From assembly GCF_000284595.1 (NCBI RefSeq), contig NC_017671.1, positions 248,001 to 312,000 of the forward strand: a stretch of 64,000 nucleotides of DNA, read 5' to 3'. Below are positions 43,998 to 52,569 of this stretch, piece after piece. Below the pieces are notes generated by a model. It searched no databases, was not told where the DNA came from, and saw nothing but the letters and a program-made list of their open reading frames with translations. Source of the stretch: Stenotrophomonas maltophilia D457. Its GTDB lineage: Bacteria; Pseudomonadota; Gammaproteobacteria; Xanthomonadales; Xanthomonadaceae. The stretch's first letter is position 1. Every line of letters starts with the position of its first letter. The position numbers and the translations under genes are program-made.

Positions 43998-44267
43998 GAG
44001 TCCGAGCTGATGAAGCTTGGATTGAAGGCAAAGCACTTTCCACCGCCCCAGGTCGAGCTGTGGCCGGAGTGCGTGCTTCCCATCGAACTTTTCTCGCGGG
44101 TTGCCACCCAGTGGCGCGTCGGCGCAGGTGGCCCGATCGGGCTGGATTACAACGTGGTCTACCGGGAGCTGGAGCGCGAAGCGCTCGACGGCGACCAGCA
44201 TGACGAGGTGATGGCGGCCATCCGCATCATCGAACGCGCTGCCTTGGAGCAGATGCAACAGGAATGA
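43968..44267 (+). CDS. Tail assembly chaperone T-domain (DUF1799-like), reached by -1 frameshift
   Basis: The frame is open leftwards through the end of the G gene, with no stop between the slippery site and here. The nominal GTG 43968 has no ribosome site and lies inside the frameshift hairpin. The sequence (VATQWRVGAGGPIGLDYNVV, then IRIIERAALEQMQQE) is DUF1799-like. It is best read as the C-terminal domain of a G-T fusion that recruits tail tube subunits to the tape measure, not as a separate protein. Confidence 0.82.
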   Translation: MGALYWRAPTESELMKLGLKAKHFPPPQVELWPECVLPIELFSRVATQWRVGAGGPIGLDYNVVYRELEREALDGDQHDEVMAAIRIIERAALEQMQQE

Positions 44268-44342
44268 GCCGGCCATCGCGGCAATGCCGATGGCCGATCC
44301 CGGCTCCGCCGAAGCGGAGCCGACTCTCCCGAGGAACACTCA

Positions 44343-45707
44343 ATGAGCACTACATCGCCTGGCAGCACACGGACCACCGTGGAGGCCAGCAACGCATTGG
44401 AAACGGCCATGCAGGCAGCAAGGCGCGGCATGACCGAGATGACCGGCACCACACAGGAGTTCCAGCGGCAGCTGGAGAAGATCAACACGGTGCAGCAGGC
44501 CTTCAATGCCGTGCTGACCACCAGCGCATCATTGGTCACCGCACTGTCCACGCAGCTGACCGCCCTGAACACGCAGCTGCAGGCGGCGGCGAAGGCAGGA
44601 ACAACCGCAGCGGGCGCGGACGCCGGCAAGGCTGCAAAGAAGGAAGAGAAGGCCCAACAGGACGACAAGGGCCTGGCAGGCATCCGCAAGGGCCTGGGCG
44701 GCGCGCTCGGCGACTATATCGGCAAGACCGAAAACACCGCCACGGCTGCCAAGAAAGCCTTCGACAAAGCATTAACCGGCGCCGACGAAGCGTTGAGGAG
44801 CTTCGTGACCACCGGCAAGTCCAAGTACAAGGAACTGGCCCAGTCCATCCTGTCCGACCTCAAGATGATCGCCGCACAGCAGGCACTGGTCTGGGGGGCG
44901 AGGAAGATCGCCGGCTTGATGGGAGTCGACCTGACGCCCAAGGATGCAGCGACGGACGCGGCGGCGGTGGCTGCAGGCGTGGCGACTGCCAAGGACGCCA
45001 AGGCCGGTGATGCCAAGGCGGGCGAAACCAAGGACGCCAAGGACACCAAGGGCACCACAGGACTTTCGGGGTTCCGCAAGGGCTTCGGCAGCGCGCTCGG
45101 CGAGTACATGGAAAAGACCGAGAACTCCGCCAAGTCCACCCAGGATGCCTTTTCCAAGGCGTTCACCGGCGCAGAGGCGGCACTGCAGAGCTTCGTGAAG
45201 ACGGGCAAGTCCAACTACAAGGATCTGGCCAAGTCGATCATCGCCGATCTCAAGATGATCGCCATCCAACAGGCAATCGTCTGGGGTGTCAAAAAGATCG
45301 CGGGCCTGTTCGGATATGGCACGGGGGTGGAGGCCAACGCCAACGGTGGCGTCTACCAGTCGCCGAGCCTGTCGGCCTATTCCGGCGGTGTCTACAACAC
45401 TCCGCAGCTGTTCGCCTTCGCCAAGGGCGCCGGCGTGTTCGGCGAAGCGGGACCGGAAGCGATCATGCCGCTGCGGCGCGGGCCGGACGGCCGCCTGGGT
45501 GTGGCCGCGCACGGTGGCGGCGGTGGCGGCGGAGTGGGAGTCAGCATCCGCATCGACAACAACGGTGGCAAGGAAGTCACCACCAACGAAAGCATGCTGC
45601 AGCAGTTCGGCAACGAGATCGGCCAGTTCGTGGAACGCAAGTACCGCGAGCTGCAGAGTCGTGACCTGAAGGCAGGTGGTGTGCTCAGCAGGAGTGCCAT
45701 GCAATGA
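44343..45707 (+). CDS. Tail tape measure protein, short, with internal duplication
   Basis: The 454-residue protein has an N-terminal coiled region, an Ala/Lys-rich linker, and two copies of an 82-residue unit at 113-194 and 243-324, offset by exactly 130 residues and about two-thirds identical by my count. The C-terminus is typical of lambda-type tape measures (NANGGVYQSP, GEAGPEAIMPLRRGPDGRLGV). At about 1.5 angstrom per residue it would set a tail of about 70 nm, short for a siphophage. It overlaps the next gene by four bases. Confidence 0.86.
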   Translation: MSTTSPGSTRTTVEASNALETAMQAARRGMTEMTGTTQEFQRQLEKINTVQQAFNAVLTTSASLVTALSTQLTALNTQLQAAAKAGTTAAGADAGKAAKKEEKAQQDDKGLAGIRKGLGGALGDYIGKTENTATAAKKAFDKALTGADEALRSFVTTGKSKYKELAQSILSDLKMIAAQQALVWGARKIAGLMGVDLTPKDAATDAAAVAAGVATAKDAKAGDAKAGETKDAKDTKGTTGLSGFRKGFGSALGEYMEKTENSAKSTQDAFSKAFTGAEAALQSFVKTGKSNYKDLAKSIIADLKMIAIQQAIVWGVKKIAGLFGYGTGVEANANGGVYQSPSLSAYSGGVYNTPQLFAFAKGAGVFGEAGPEAIMPLRRGPDGRLGVAAHGGGGGGGVGVSIRIDNNGGKEVTTNESMLQQFGNEIGQFVERKYRELQSRDLKAGGVLSRSAMQ

Positions 45708-46033
45708 CCGACACCTTCACCTGGCCGGCAACCAGCCAGAGTACTGGAACCACCACCGCCGCCGTGAAGCGCGCGAAGTTCGGAGATGGCTATGCGCAGG
45801 CCGCTGCCGATGGCCTGAACGTCACTTCACGCAGTTACCAGCTGCAGTTCGTCGGCAACCGCAAAACGATCAACGAGATCGTGACCTTCCTGGATGGTCA
45901 TGCCGGCCGCAGCTTCCTGTGGAAAGGGCCACTGGGGCAGGGGCTGTACATGTGTGATTCCTACACCGACAGCCATCTCGGCGGCCAGGTATCGACCATC
46001 ACCGCCACATTCGAACAGACCTTCCACGCGTAG
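45704..46033 (+). CDS. Minor tail protein (lambda M equivalent)
   Basis: 109 residues with KRAKFGDGYAQAAADGLN and LDGHAGRSFLWKGP, the signature of the phage minor tail protein M family. In lambda, M is followed directly by L. Here five fibre-like genes intervene and L begins only at 52566. Confidence 0.85.
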   Translation: MTDTFTWPATSQSTGTTTAAVKRAKFGDGYAQAAADGLNVTSRSYQLQFVGNRKTINEIVTFLDGHAGRSFLWKGPLGQGLYMCDSYTDSHLGGQVSTITATFEQTFHA

Positions 46034-46035
46034 GC

Positions 46036-47208
46036 ATGAGCATGGATCTTCAACGGATCGACCTGGATACCATCCAGCCCAACGGAAAGCGTGGGGAGAC
46101 CCAGCGGCCGGCCTTCACCAAGATCAACCAGAACTTTCAGGATGTTGCGTTGGCGCTGGAGGGAATCCCTGGTGCCATCGCAGACTCAGTCTCGGGAAAG
46201 AACCGTTTGATCAATGGGAATTTCGAGCTCTGGCAGCGTGGGGACAACTTCACCGCCGCCGCTGCCTACTGTGCAGACAGATTCTTTGCACAGCAGGGAG
46301 GGATGGACGGAGCAGTCATATTCAAATCACCCGTTGCCCCGGGCGATTCGAACTTCCCGAGAAGCCTGTTTACGTTGGCCGCCAATTGCAACGGGAATCA
46401 CAACGCCGCCGGACACCATTTCCTGTTCGAGCAGCGTGTGGAAAGTGTGCGGACCTTTGCCGCATCGGAGAGCACGCTATCCTTCCTGGTCTACAACGCA
46501 GGCACCGCAGGCAGAAAGATCGCAGTCGAGTTCCTGCAGCGCTTCGGAACGGGCGGAAGCCCCACTGTCACGGCGATCCAGCCGGAAGTTTTCACGCTCG
46601 CACAGGGCCTGAACCGGATCAGCAAGACCGTCAGTCTTCCTTCCATCTACGGTAAGACGCTTGGCGGTGGCGATGATTCGGTCATCTGTGCGGTATGGCT
46701 CTCAGCAGGCAGCGACTTCAACGCGCGCACAGGAGGGCTCGGCGCGCAGGCAGGCCAGTTGTACTTCGGTGAAATGCAATGGGAAGCCGGCGCACGGGCG
46801 ACCCGCTTCGAGTGGAGATCACCGGCCCACGAGCTTGCGCTGTGCCAGCGCTACTACCAGAAGTCCTTTCCTGTTACAGAGGTTCCCAACAGCAGGAGCA
46901 GCTCCGCCGTCCATCGGAACGCCGTGGCCTTCAACAGTGGTACCTGCCGGGTTGTTGCAGAGTTCAAAGGCACGATGCGCAGCACGCCAAAGCTGCTGTT
47001 CCATGCAGGTGGAGAAGGTGGTGACATCGGATCGCCGAGCTTCTGGAGGTACTACGACGCCGCGGGCGGAACATGGCGCGCGGGAACGCTGACTAACGTA
47101 GTCATGGCAACGAGCCAGGCGTTCATGGCTGACGTAGGCGGTGCGGGCTTCCTGGTAAGCGGCTCTGTTCTACTGGCAGGCCACTACACCGCCGATGCCG
47201 AACTCTGA
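46036..47208 (+). CDS. Fibre-like tail protein, array copy A
   Basis: 390 residues. The N-terminal ~35 residues carry the array's shared anchor (IDLD, QPNGKRGETQRPAFTK, NFQDV). It continues with LINGNFELWQRG and ADRF, FGTGGSPT, then ALCQRYYQKSF, and ends YTADAEL. The middle and the C-terminal ~90 residues are specific to this copy. Its DNA looks more AT-rich than its neighbours. It starts 2 bases after the M gene. The role is inferred: a side-fibre or receptor-binding protein fixed by the common N-terminus. It is the most divergent of the five. Confidence 0.75.
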   Translation: MSMDLQRIDLDTIQPNGKRGETQRPAFTKINQNFQDVALALEGIPGAIADSVSGKNRLINGNFELWQRGDNFTAAAAYCADRFFAQQGGMDGAVIFKSPVAPGDSNFPRSLFTLAANCNGNHNAAGHHFLFEQRVESVRTFAASESTLSFLVYNAGTAGRKIAVEFLQRFGTGGSPTVTAIQPEVFTLAQGLNRISKTVSLPSIYGKTLGGGDDSVICAVWLSAGSDFNARTGGLGAQAGQLYFGEMQWEAGARATRFEWRSPAHELALCQRYYQKSFPVTEVPNSRSSSAVHRNAVAFNSGTCRVVAEFKGTMRSTPKLLFHAGGEGGDIGSPSFWRYYDAAGGTWRAGTLTNVVMATSQAFMADVGGAGFLVSGSVLLAGHYTADAEL

Positions 47209-47325
47209 GTGCATTCATGCGTTTGCGGGATCGGGCGGAAAGCCGTGAGATCCGCCCGTTGACGGAATGAAAGTACTCAGACCCCGAGCGGACGCCGCCG
47301 ATTCACCTCGTTCAAGGAGCCAACA

Positions 47326-48477
47326 ATGGCAAGAAAGATCATCGACCTCGATTCCGTTCAACCGAACGGAAAGCGGGGTGAAACACAGCGCCCGGCGTTC
47401 ACCAAGATCAACGACAACTTCGCCGAAGTCTACGACGCGTTGACTGACGTGGCGAAAATCCCGCAGATCGTGGGGAATGCCATCACCGAGCGCGTTCCAG
47501 GCAGGAATCTGCTCATCAATGGTGCCCTGCAGTTCTGGCAGCGCCGTACATCTGGTCGTGTTGGCAGTGGGTCGGGGACGCTGGGCGCGGAAGTGTTCTT
47601 CGCCGACCGTTTCACGAACTCGGCACTGGTCTGCAACCACGACGTACAGCGGGTGGCGTACGACGGGCAGGCCGGATTTCCGGAAGATACACGGTCGATT
47701 CTGGTCTGCACCGTATCCGAGGCCATCGCCAGAAGTGGCGCCTGGATGGGGCAGAAGATCGAGGGTGTCCGCAGTGCAAGTGGAGACATCACGATCTCGG
47801 TATGGGCGAACTCTGATGCGCCCGGTCGCAGTGTGGGCGTGCGTGTCATCCAGGATTTCGGAACCGGAGGCTCACCCTCGCCGCAGGTGGTGCTGGAAGC
47901 CGGTGTGCTCACACTGGGCACCACCGCCAAACGTCACAGCATCACGGTGACGTTGCCGAGTACCCGGGGAAAGGTGCTCGGCAGCAACGGCAACGACCAC
48001 CTCTACGTAGTGTTCGACCTGTGCGGTGCTGGTCAGAAGGGCGAGCTGGTGGCACAGAACGGCTCGTTCGGCTTTACCCAGTTCCAGGTCGAATCGGGCC
48101 GCGCAGCGACATGCTTCGACTGGCGGCCGCCAGGTGTGGAACTGGCGTTGTGCCAGCGCTACTACGAGAAGAGCTACAACCTCGACATCGTACCCAACAC
48201 GGCGCACAACGAAGGGCGCGAGGCATTCTCGATCAACTCACCGGGAATGGCGCATTACCAGAGCGTGCGATTCCAGACGGCAAAGCGCGCTCATCCCTAC
48301 GTGATGATCATCTCGGCCGACAACATCCAGCAGGATGGACACATCGCGGAAGACAACATCTCCCGCGTGCCCTGCCTGGTCAACTACGCCTCGCCTTCCG
48401 GGTACGAAGTCAGCTGGACCAACAATCCAGGCCGCTGGGGCGGCTGGTGGCATTGGTGGGCCGACGCCGAGCTTTGA
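47326..48477 (+). CDS. Fibre-like tail protein, array copy B
   Basis: 383 residues: the shared anchor (MARKIIDLDSVQPNGKRGE...), LLINGALQFWQRR, DRFTNSALVC, FGTGGSPSP, ALCQRYYEKSYNLD and an ending WWHWWADAEL. The anchor DNA is nearly identical to copy C, which suggests recent duplication or gene conversion. A 117-base gap with a hairpin (GGGCGGA/TCCGCCC near 47232-47260) separates it from copy A, and it has its own AAGGAG ribosome site. Confidence 0.75.
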   Translation: MARKIIDLDSVQPNGKRGETQRPAFTKINDNFAEVYDALTDVAKIPQIVGNAITERVPGRNLLINGALQFWQRRTSGRVGSGSGTLGAEVFFADRFTNSALVCNHDVQRVAYDGQAGFPEDTRSILVCTVSEAIARSGAWMGQKIEGVRSASGDITISVWANSDAPGRSVGVRVIQDFGTGGSPSPQVVLEAGVLTLGTTAKRHSITVTLPSTRGKVLGSNGNDHLYVVFDLCGAGQKGELVAQNGSFGFTQFQVESGRAATCFDWRPPGVELALCQRYYEKSYNLDIVPNTAHNEGREAFSINSPGMAHYQSVRFQTAKRAHPYVMIISADNIQQDGHIAEDNISRVPCLVNYASPSGYEVSWTNNPGRWGGWWHWWADAEL

Positions 48478-48508
48478 TGGGGCGCCCGCAGGGAACAGGA
48501 CGACAGCA

Positions 48509-49630
48509 ATGACGAGAAAAATCATCGACCTCGATTCCGTTCAGCCGAACGGAATGCGGGGCGAAACCCAGCGCCCGGCGTTTACCAAGATCAACGACAA
48601 CTTCGCCGAAGTGTATGGCGCGCTGGATTCGCTGGAAAGCGCTTTGCAGAGCGCGGCTCCAGGCAGGAACCGCCTGATCAACGGCAACTTCGATTTCTGG
48701 CAGCGGGCCAGCACTGGCACCACCCAAGGCGGCGAGATCTATGTGGCCGATCGTTGGACCGTGGCAGCGCTGAGCTGCACGCATACCGCAAATCGCGGGG
48801 CCAATCTTCCTGCCGGCGGTGCCGCGCCGGAATCGCGCCGTTTCCTCAACAGCGTTGTCTCCAAGGTCAGTGCAGGCAGCAGCGCCTATGTCGCACAGAA
48901 GGTCGAAGGGGTCGCCACGCTGTCCGACGGCGAAGTGGTGGTTTCCGGCTTCGCCTATGGCCCGCCAGGAAAACGCATCGGTGTTCGTCTCATCCAGCAC
49001 TTTGGCACCGGTGGTTCGCCGTCCGCCGCGGTCAGCGTAGAGCTGGGAACCGTAGCGGTCACCGCCGCGTCCTGGACCTATTTCCAGCTCAGTGCGCGAT
49101 TGCCATCGGTGAAGGGGAAGACGCTGGGCAGCAATGCCGACAGCGATTTCCTGTGGCTGGTGGTGGATCTGTGCGCCGATGCCTATGGCGGTGTCATCTC
49201 CGGTCAGAGCGGAGAGTTCGGCCTTGCGATGATGCAGCTGGAGCGCGGCGACAGGGCAACGGCATTCGACCTGCGCCCGCTGGCCCACGAGCTGCAGCTG
49301 TGCCAGCGCTACTACGAGAAGAGCTACAACCTGGATGTGCCGCCTGGCACGGCCGATGGCATCGGACGCGACAACCAGTTCTACGACCGCAGCGTCGGCG
49401 TTGGCAGCACCTCGCATATCCGGTGTCGCGTCCCCAAGCGGGCCATCCCAGCCTACACGGTCTACAGCGATGTGAACGGGCAGGCAGGGCGCATATCCGG
49501 CGCAAGCGGCGGCATCGGCACGGTGACGTCCATCGTATATGCCGGCCAGTCCGGCGCACAGGTCAATTACCAATCCGCCGCAGGCAACTGGGGCTCCTCC
49601 TTCCATTGGACCGCCGACGCGGAGCTATGA
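48509..49630 (+). CDS. Fibre-like tail protein, array copy C
   Basis: I start at ATG 48509, where the shared anchor begins (373 residues). Conserved blocks are RLINGNFDFWQRA, YVADRW, FGTGGSPSA, QLCQRYYEKSYNLD and the ending SFHWTADAEL. It is closest to copy B in both anchor and LCQRYYEK block, but its central binding region differs. It stops one base before the next gene. Confidence 0.75.
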   Translation: MTRKIIDLDSVQPNGMRGETQRPAFTKINDNFAEVYGALDSLESALQSAAPGRNRLINGNFDFWQRASTGTTQGGEIYVADRWTVAALSCTHTANRGANLPAGGAAPESRRFLNSVVSKVSAGSSAYVAQKVEGVATLSDGEVVVSGFAYGPPGKRIGVRLIQHFGTGGSPSAAVSVELGTVAVTAASWTYFQLSARLPSVKGKTLGSNADSDFLWLVVDLCADAYGGVISGQSGEFGLAMMQLERGDRATAFDLRPLAHELQLCQRYYEKSYNLDVPPGTADGIGRDNQFYDRSVGVGSTSHIRCRVPKRAIPAYTVYSDVNGQAGRISGASGGIGTVTSIVYAGQSGAQVNYQSAAGNWGSSFHWTADAEL

Positions 49631-49631
49631 C

Positions 49632-50084
49632 ATGTATCAACTGACCGAAGAGATCGACACCATCAAGTGCCTGCAGACCGGCGCCTTCATTCCACGTGGC
49701 CACCGTCTGTGGAATGACTATGAAGCCTGGTGTACGGCAGGCAATGAGCCGGAGCCGGTACCGCCGCTGTTCGCACCCGGCTCGGCGCAGTTCCATCGCT
49801 TCATCCGCGGAAAGGCGTGGGAGTGGATGGCCCAGTGTGCCCGCGATCGCGGTTATGACAGCATCGAGAGCTGCTGCAGCTACGTAGGCAGTGCGGTGCC
49901 GCGCTACGCGCAGGACGCCATCGCCATGATTGCCTGGCGCGACGGGGTCAACCTCGCACTGGAGACTATTGAGTCCACCGCCGAGGAGACCGCGCCGGAC
50001 TGGCGGCAGGTCCAGGCGCAACTGCCGCAGCCGGATGCATTCGGCTGGCCTGCCGAGCAGGCGCCGGAAATCCTCGGCGGCTGA
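49632..50084 (+). CDS. Tail fibre assembly-like protein inside the fibre array
   Basis: 150 residues, unrelated to the fibre copies around it. The N-terminus (MYQLTEEIDTIKCLQTGAFIP, then NDYEAWCTAGNEPEPVPP) resembles the DUF4376/tail-fibre-assembly proteins that follow fibre genes in many phages. The rest is helical (YAQDAIAMIAWRDGVNLALETIES), which could contact fibre trimers. It may serve copy C or the whole array. Cys-rich central part (ESCCSYVG). Confidence 0.55.
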   Translation: MYQLTEEIDTIKCLQTGAFIPRGHRLWNDYEAWCTAGNEPEPVPPLFAPGSAQFHRFIRGKAWEWMAQCARDRGYDSIESCCSYVGSAVPRYAQDAIAMIAWRDGVNLALETIESTAEETAPDWRQVQAQLPQPDAFGWPAEQAPEILGG

Positions 50085-50096
50085 GGAGGACGACGC

Positions 50097-51236
50097 ATGG
50101 CACGACGCACAATCGACCTTGATACCGTGCAGCCGAACGGAAAGCGGGGTGAGACGCAACGGCCGGCCTTCACCAAGGTCAATGAGAACTTCGCCGATCT
50201 CTACACGGATCTGGATGAACTCGAAACCACCGTGCAGGATCTCCGGCGCAGGCAGAACGGCCGGAACCGGCTGATCAACGGTGACTTCAGGTTCTGGCAA
50301 CGGGGCAGCAGCCGCACTGTGGTGTCGCCTCTTGCGGTGTATGTTCCCGATCGCTTCCAGGTGGTATGCACCGGGGCGGGGCAGGTCGCGGTGTCACGCC
50401 GCAGCTTCGATACCCCGGCATTCGGGGTCACGGGATTCATGAACTGCGATCTCACCGGATCGACGGCCGCGACCGAGGCGTTCGTCACCCAGCCGGTGGA
50501 AGGCGTGCAGACGCTCGCGGGAAGTACCGTGACGCTGAGCATGCAGGCATGGGCCGCGACGCCGGGCTGCCGCATCGGCGTTCGCTTCATCCAGACGTTT
50601 GGTACCAATGGGTCTCCGGATGTGACGGTCCGGGCAGGCGTCCAGGAGATCGGCACCGCGGCCGCGCTCAGGTACTTCACCGTCGAGTTGCCATCCATTG
50701 CTGGCAAGACCGTGGGAGCCAACAGCAAGCTGCACGTCATCGTCGACTTTGCGACGCCCGGTGGTTATGGCGGACAGCTTGTCGGCCAGTCTGGGTCCTT
50801 CTCGCTGACCTGCATGCAGTTGGAGAAGGGGGCGACACCTACCGACTACGACATGCGTGATGACGCAACCGAGTTGATGCTGTGCCAGCGGTACTACGAG
50901 AAGAGCTTCCCGCTGGAACAGGCACCGCAGCTTGGCATGCCGTCACCGCAGGGCGTCGCCGCCGCGTTCCAGGCAGGCCTGGCGCGCAGTGAGCAGATCT
51001 CCTTCAAGGTCGCCAAACGCACTGTGCCCGCACTCACGCTCTACTCCAACAGTGAAGTGGCGCCGGCCCTCGGCTACTGGTCGTTGTTCAACGGCAACGG
51101 GTGGTCACGCGGAATGGCTGTCCCGCTGTTCCTTCGTCCCGATGGATTCACGCTTCAGCTTGATTTCGGTTCTGGCCTGACGCCGTTCTATGCCTATCTG
51201 GTGGGCGGCAACTGGGCGGCTGACGCCGAGATCTGA
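50097..51236 (+). CDS. Fibre-like tail protein, array copy D
   Basis: 379 residues with the shared anchor (RRTIDLDTVQPNGKRGE), NRLINGDFRFWQRG, VPDRFQVVC, FGTNGSPDV, MLCQRYYEKSFPLE and the ending NWAADAEI. The C-terminal ~100 residues (after LCQRYYEK) are unique to this copy. It starts 12 bases after the assembly-like gene. Confidence 0.75.
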   Translation: MARRTIDLDTVQPNGKRGETQRPAFTKVNENFADLYTDLDELETTVQDLRRRQNGRNRLINGDFRFWQRGSSRTVVSPLAVYVPDRFQVVCTGAGQVAVSRRSFDTPAFGVTGFMNCDLTGSTAATEAFVTQPVEGVQTLAGSTVTLSMQAWAATPGCRIGVRFIQTFGTNGSPDVTVRAGVQEIGTAAALRYFTVELPSIAGKTVGANSKLHVIVDFATPGGYGGQLVGQSGSFSLTCMQLEKGATPTDYDMRDDATELMLCQRYYEKSFPLEQAPQLGMPSPQGVAAAFQAGLARSEQISFKVAKRTVPALTLYSNSEVAPALGYWSLFNGNGWSRGMAVPLFLRPDGFTLQLDFGSGLTPFYAYLVGGNWAADAEI

Positions 51237-51276
51237 CCTTGGCCGTCAACACCGGCGCACGCAGCGAGGACTGCAC

Positions 51277-52413
51277 ATGACACGAAGAATCATCGACCTG
51301 GACACCGTCCAGCCCAACGGCAAACGAGGTGAGACCCAGCGGCCGGCATTCACCAAGATCAACGACAACTTCGCCGAGATCTACGCTGGTCTGGACGACG
51401 CGCAATCGGCGCTCATGCATCTGGAAGGCCGCATGGCCGGAAGGAACCCGCTCATCAACGGCGACTTCCGGTTCTGGCAGCGCGGTGCAGTGTTCCCTGC
51501 ATCCACGGGCTCTCGCTACATCGCTGACCGCTGGGCGGTCAATGCCATCGGCACCAGGGTGGCTGCCTCACGCGAGGATGTGCCTCCAGGCGGCGGCCAG
51601 GGAGGGCGCCTGCTGGCTGGGTCGCGCCACCTGCTTCGGCTGGAGGTGCAGAGCGTTGCCGGTGCCGGCAACATGGCGCTGGTCCAACAGCGCATCGAGG
51701 ATGTCCGGACACTGGCCGGGCGCACCGTCACGATCAGTTTCAAGGCGCGCGCCTCGGTGGACGACTTCCGCATCGGCGTGGAGTTGCAGCAGTCCTACGG
51801 AACGGGTGGGTCTACCGCGCGCGACAGCATCGGCGCCTCGGTCGTGCTCGATACGCTGTGGCGATGGCACCAGGTCACCGTGGAAGTTCCCGGTCTTGCC
51901 GGCAAGACGCTGGGCCCGGACAGCTACCTGCAACTGAGCTTCTGGCTGGACGCAGGTGCCGATTTCGGCGGCCGCGCGTTCGCCGCCGGGCAGAAGAGCG
52001 GCAGCGTGCAACTGGCCGAAGTGCAGATCGAAGAAGGCGATAACGCCACCGACTTCGACCGCCGGTCCGAAGCACTGGAGCTGCTGTTGTGCCAGCGCTA
52101 CTACGAGACGGTGGATGTAAACCGGATCATCGGCATCACCTACACCGCCAACGGCGACACGCGTGCGTGCATCCCGTTCAAGGTGCGCAAACGCTCAGCG
52201 CCCAGAATCTCCTCGCCGTCCACCGCGCTGAACCTGGTGGGCTTCGGCAATGCCGGCAACCTGGTCAACTTCGACGGCGGAGCGCCCAGCTGGCAGTCCA
52301 CGGTTGACGCGGCAGTCATCGCCTCGATGCCGAACAACATGCAGCTCTGGGGCGCGGTGGTGGTGTGGTCGACCACCTCGCAGGTGATGGTCCAGGCCGA
52401 TGCGGAGCTCTGA
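51277..52413 (+). CDS. Fibre-like tail protein, array copy E
   Basis: I start at ATG 51277 with the anchor (378 residues). Blocks: NPLINGDFRFWQRG, YIADRW, YGTGGSTAR, LLCQRYYETVDVNR and the ending VMVQADAEL. Its anchor is as close to B and C as to D. It is the last copy and is followed after 3 bases by a small ORF that leads into the L gene. Confidence 0.75.
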   Translation: MTRRIIDLDTVQPNGKRGETQRPAFTKINDNFAEIYAGLDDAQSALMHLEGRMAGRNPLINGDFRFWQRGAVFPASTGSRYIADRWAVNAIGTRVAASREDVPPGGGQGGRLLAGSRHLLRLEVQSVAGAGNMALVQQRIEDVRTLAGRTVTISFKARASVDDFRIGVELQQSYGTGGSTARDSIGASVVLDTLWRWHQVTVEVPGLAGKTLGPDSYLQLSFWLDAGADFGGRAFAAGQKSGSVQLAEVQIEEGDNATDFDRRSEALELLLCQRYYETVDVNRIIGITYTANGDTRACIPFKVRKRSAPRISSPSTALNLVGFGNAGNLVNFDGGAPSWQSTVDAAVIASMPNNMQLWGAVVVWSTTSQVMVQADAEL

Positions 52414-52416
52414 GCC

Positions 52417-52569
52417 ATGACAACCCCCGCTCCGCAGGCGCCAAAGCACGCCTGCTTCACCACCACTGCTTCGCTGCGCCCAGGCCACCACGTCATCGTA
52501 CCGTGCGGCCAGGAACGGTACCCCGTGCCACCCCCTCTTCCCAATGCCGCACAGGAGAACACCCCATGA
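52417..52569 (+). CDS. Small 50-residue ORF coupling fibre copy E to the L gene
   Basis: An ATG 3 bases after the copy E stop opens 50 codons rich in Pro and His, with two Cys (starting MTTPAPQAPKHACF and ending NAAQENTP). Its TGA overlaps the L start (ATGA). Tight junctions on both sides argue for translation; no family is recognised. It could be a leader for coupling only. Confidence 0.5.
   Translation: MTTPAPQAPKHACFTTTASLRPGHHVIVPCGQERYPVPPPLPNAAQENTP

Noticed and set aside
43968..44267. Independent start of the T-domain at GTG 43968
   Set aside because: No ribosome site, and the start lies in the frameshift hairpin. The -1 frameshift explains expression better.
46036..52413. Diversity-generating retroelement acting on the fibre array
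   Set aside because: No reverse transcriptase, template repeat or accessory gene is visible in the window. Duplication and recombination suffice.
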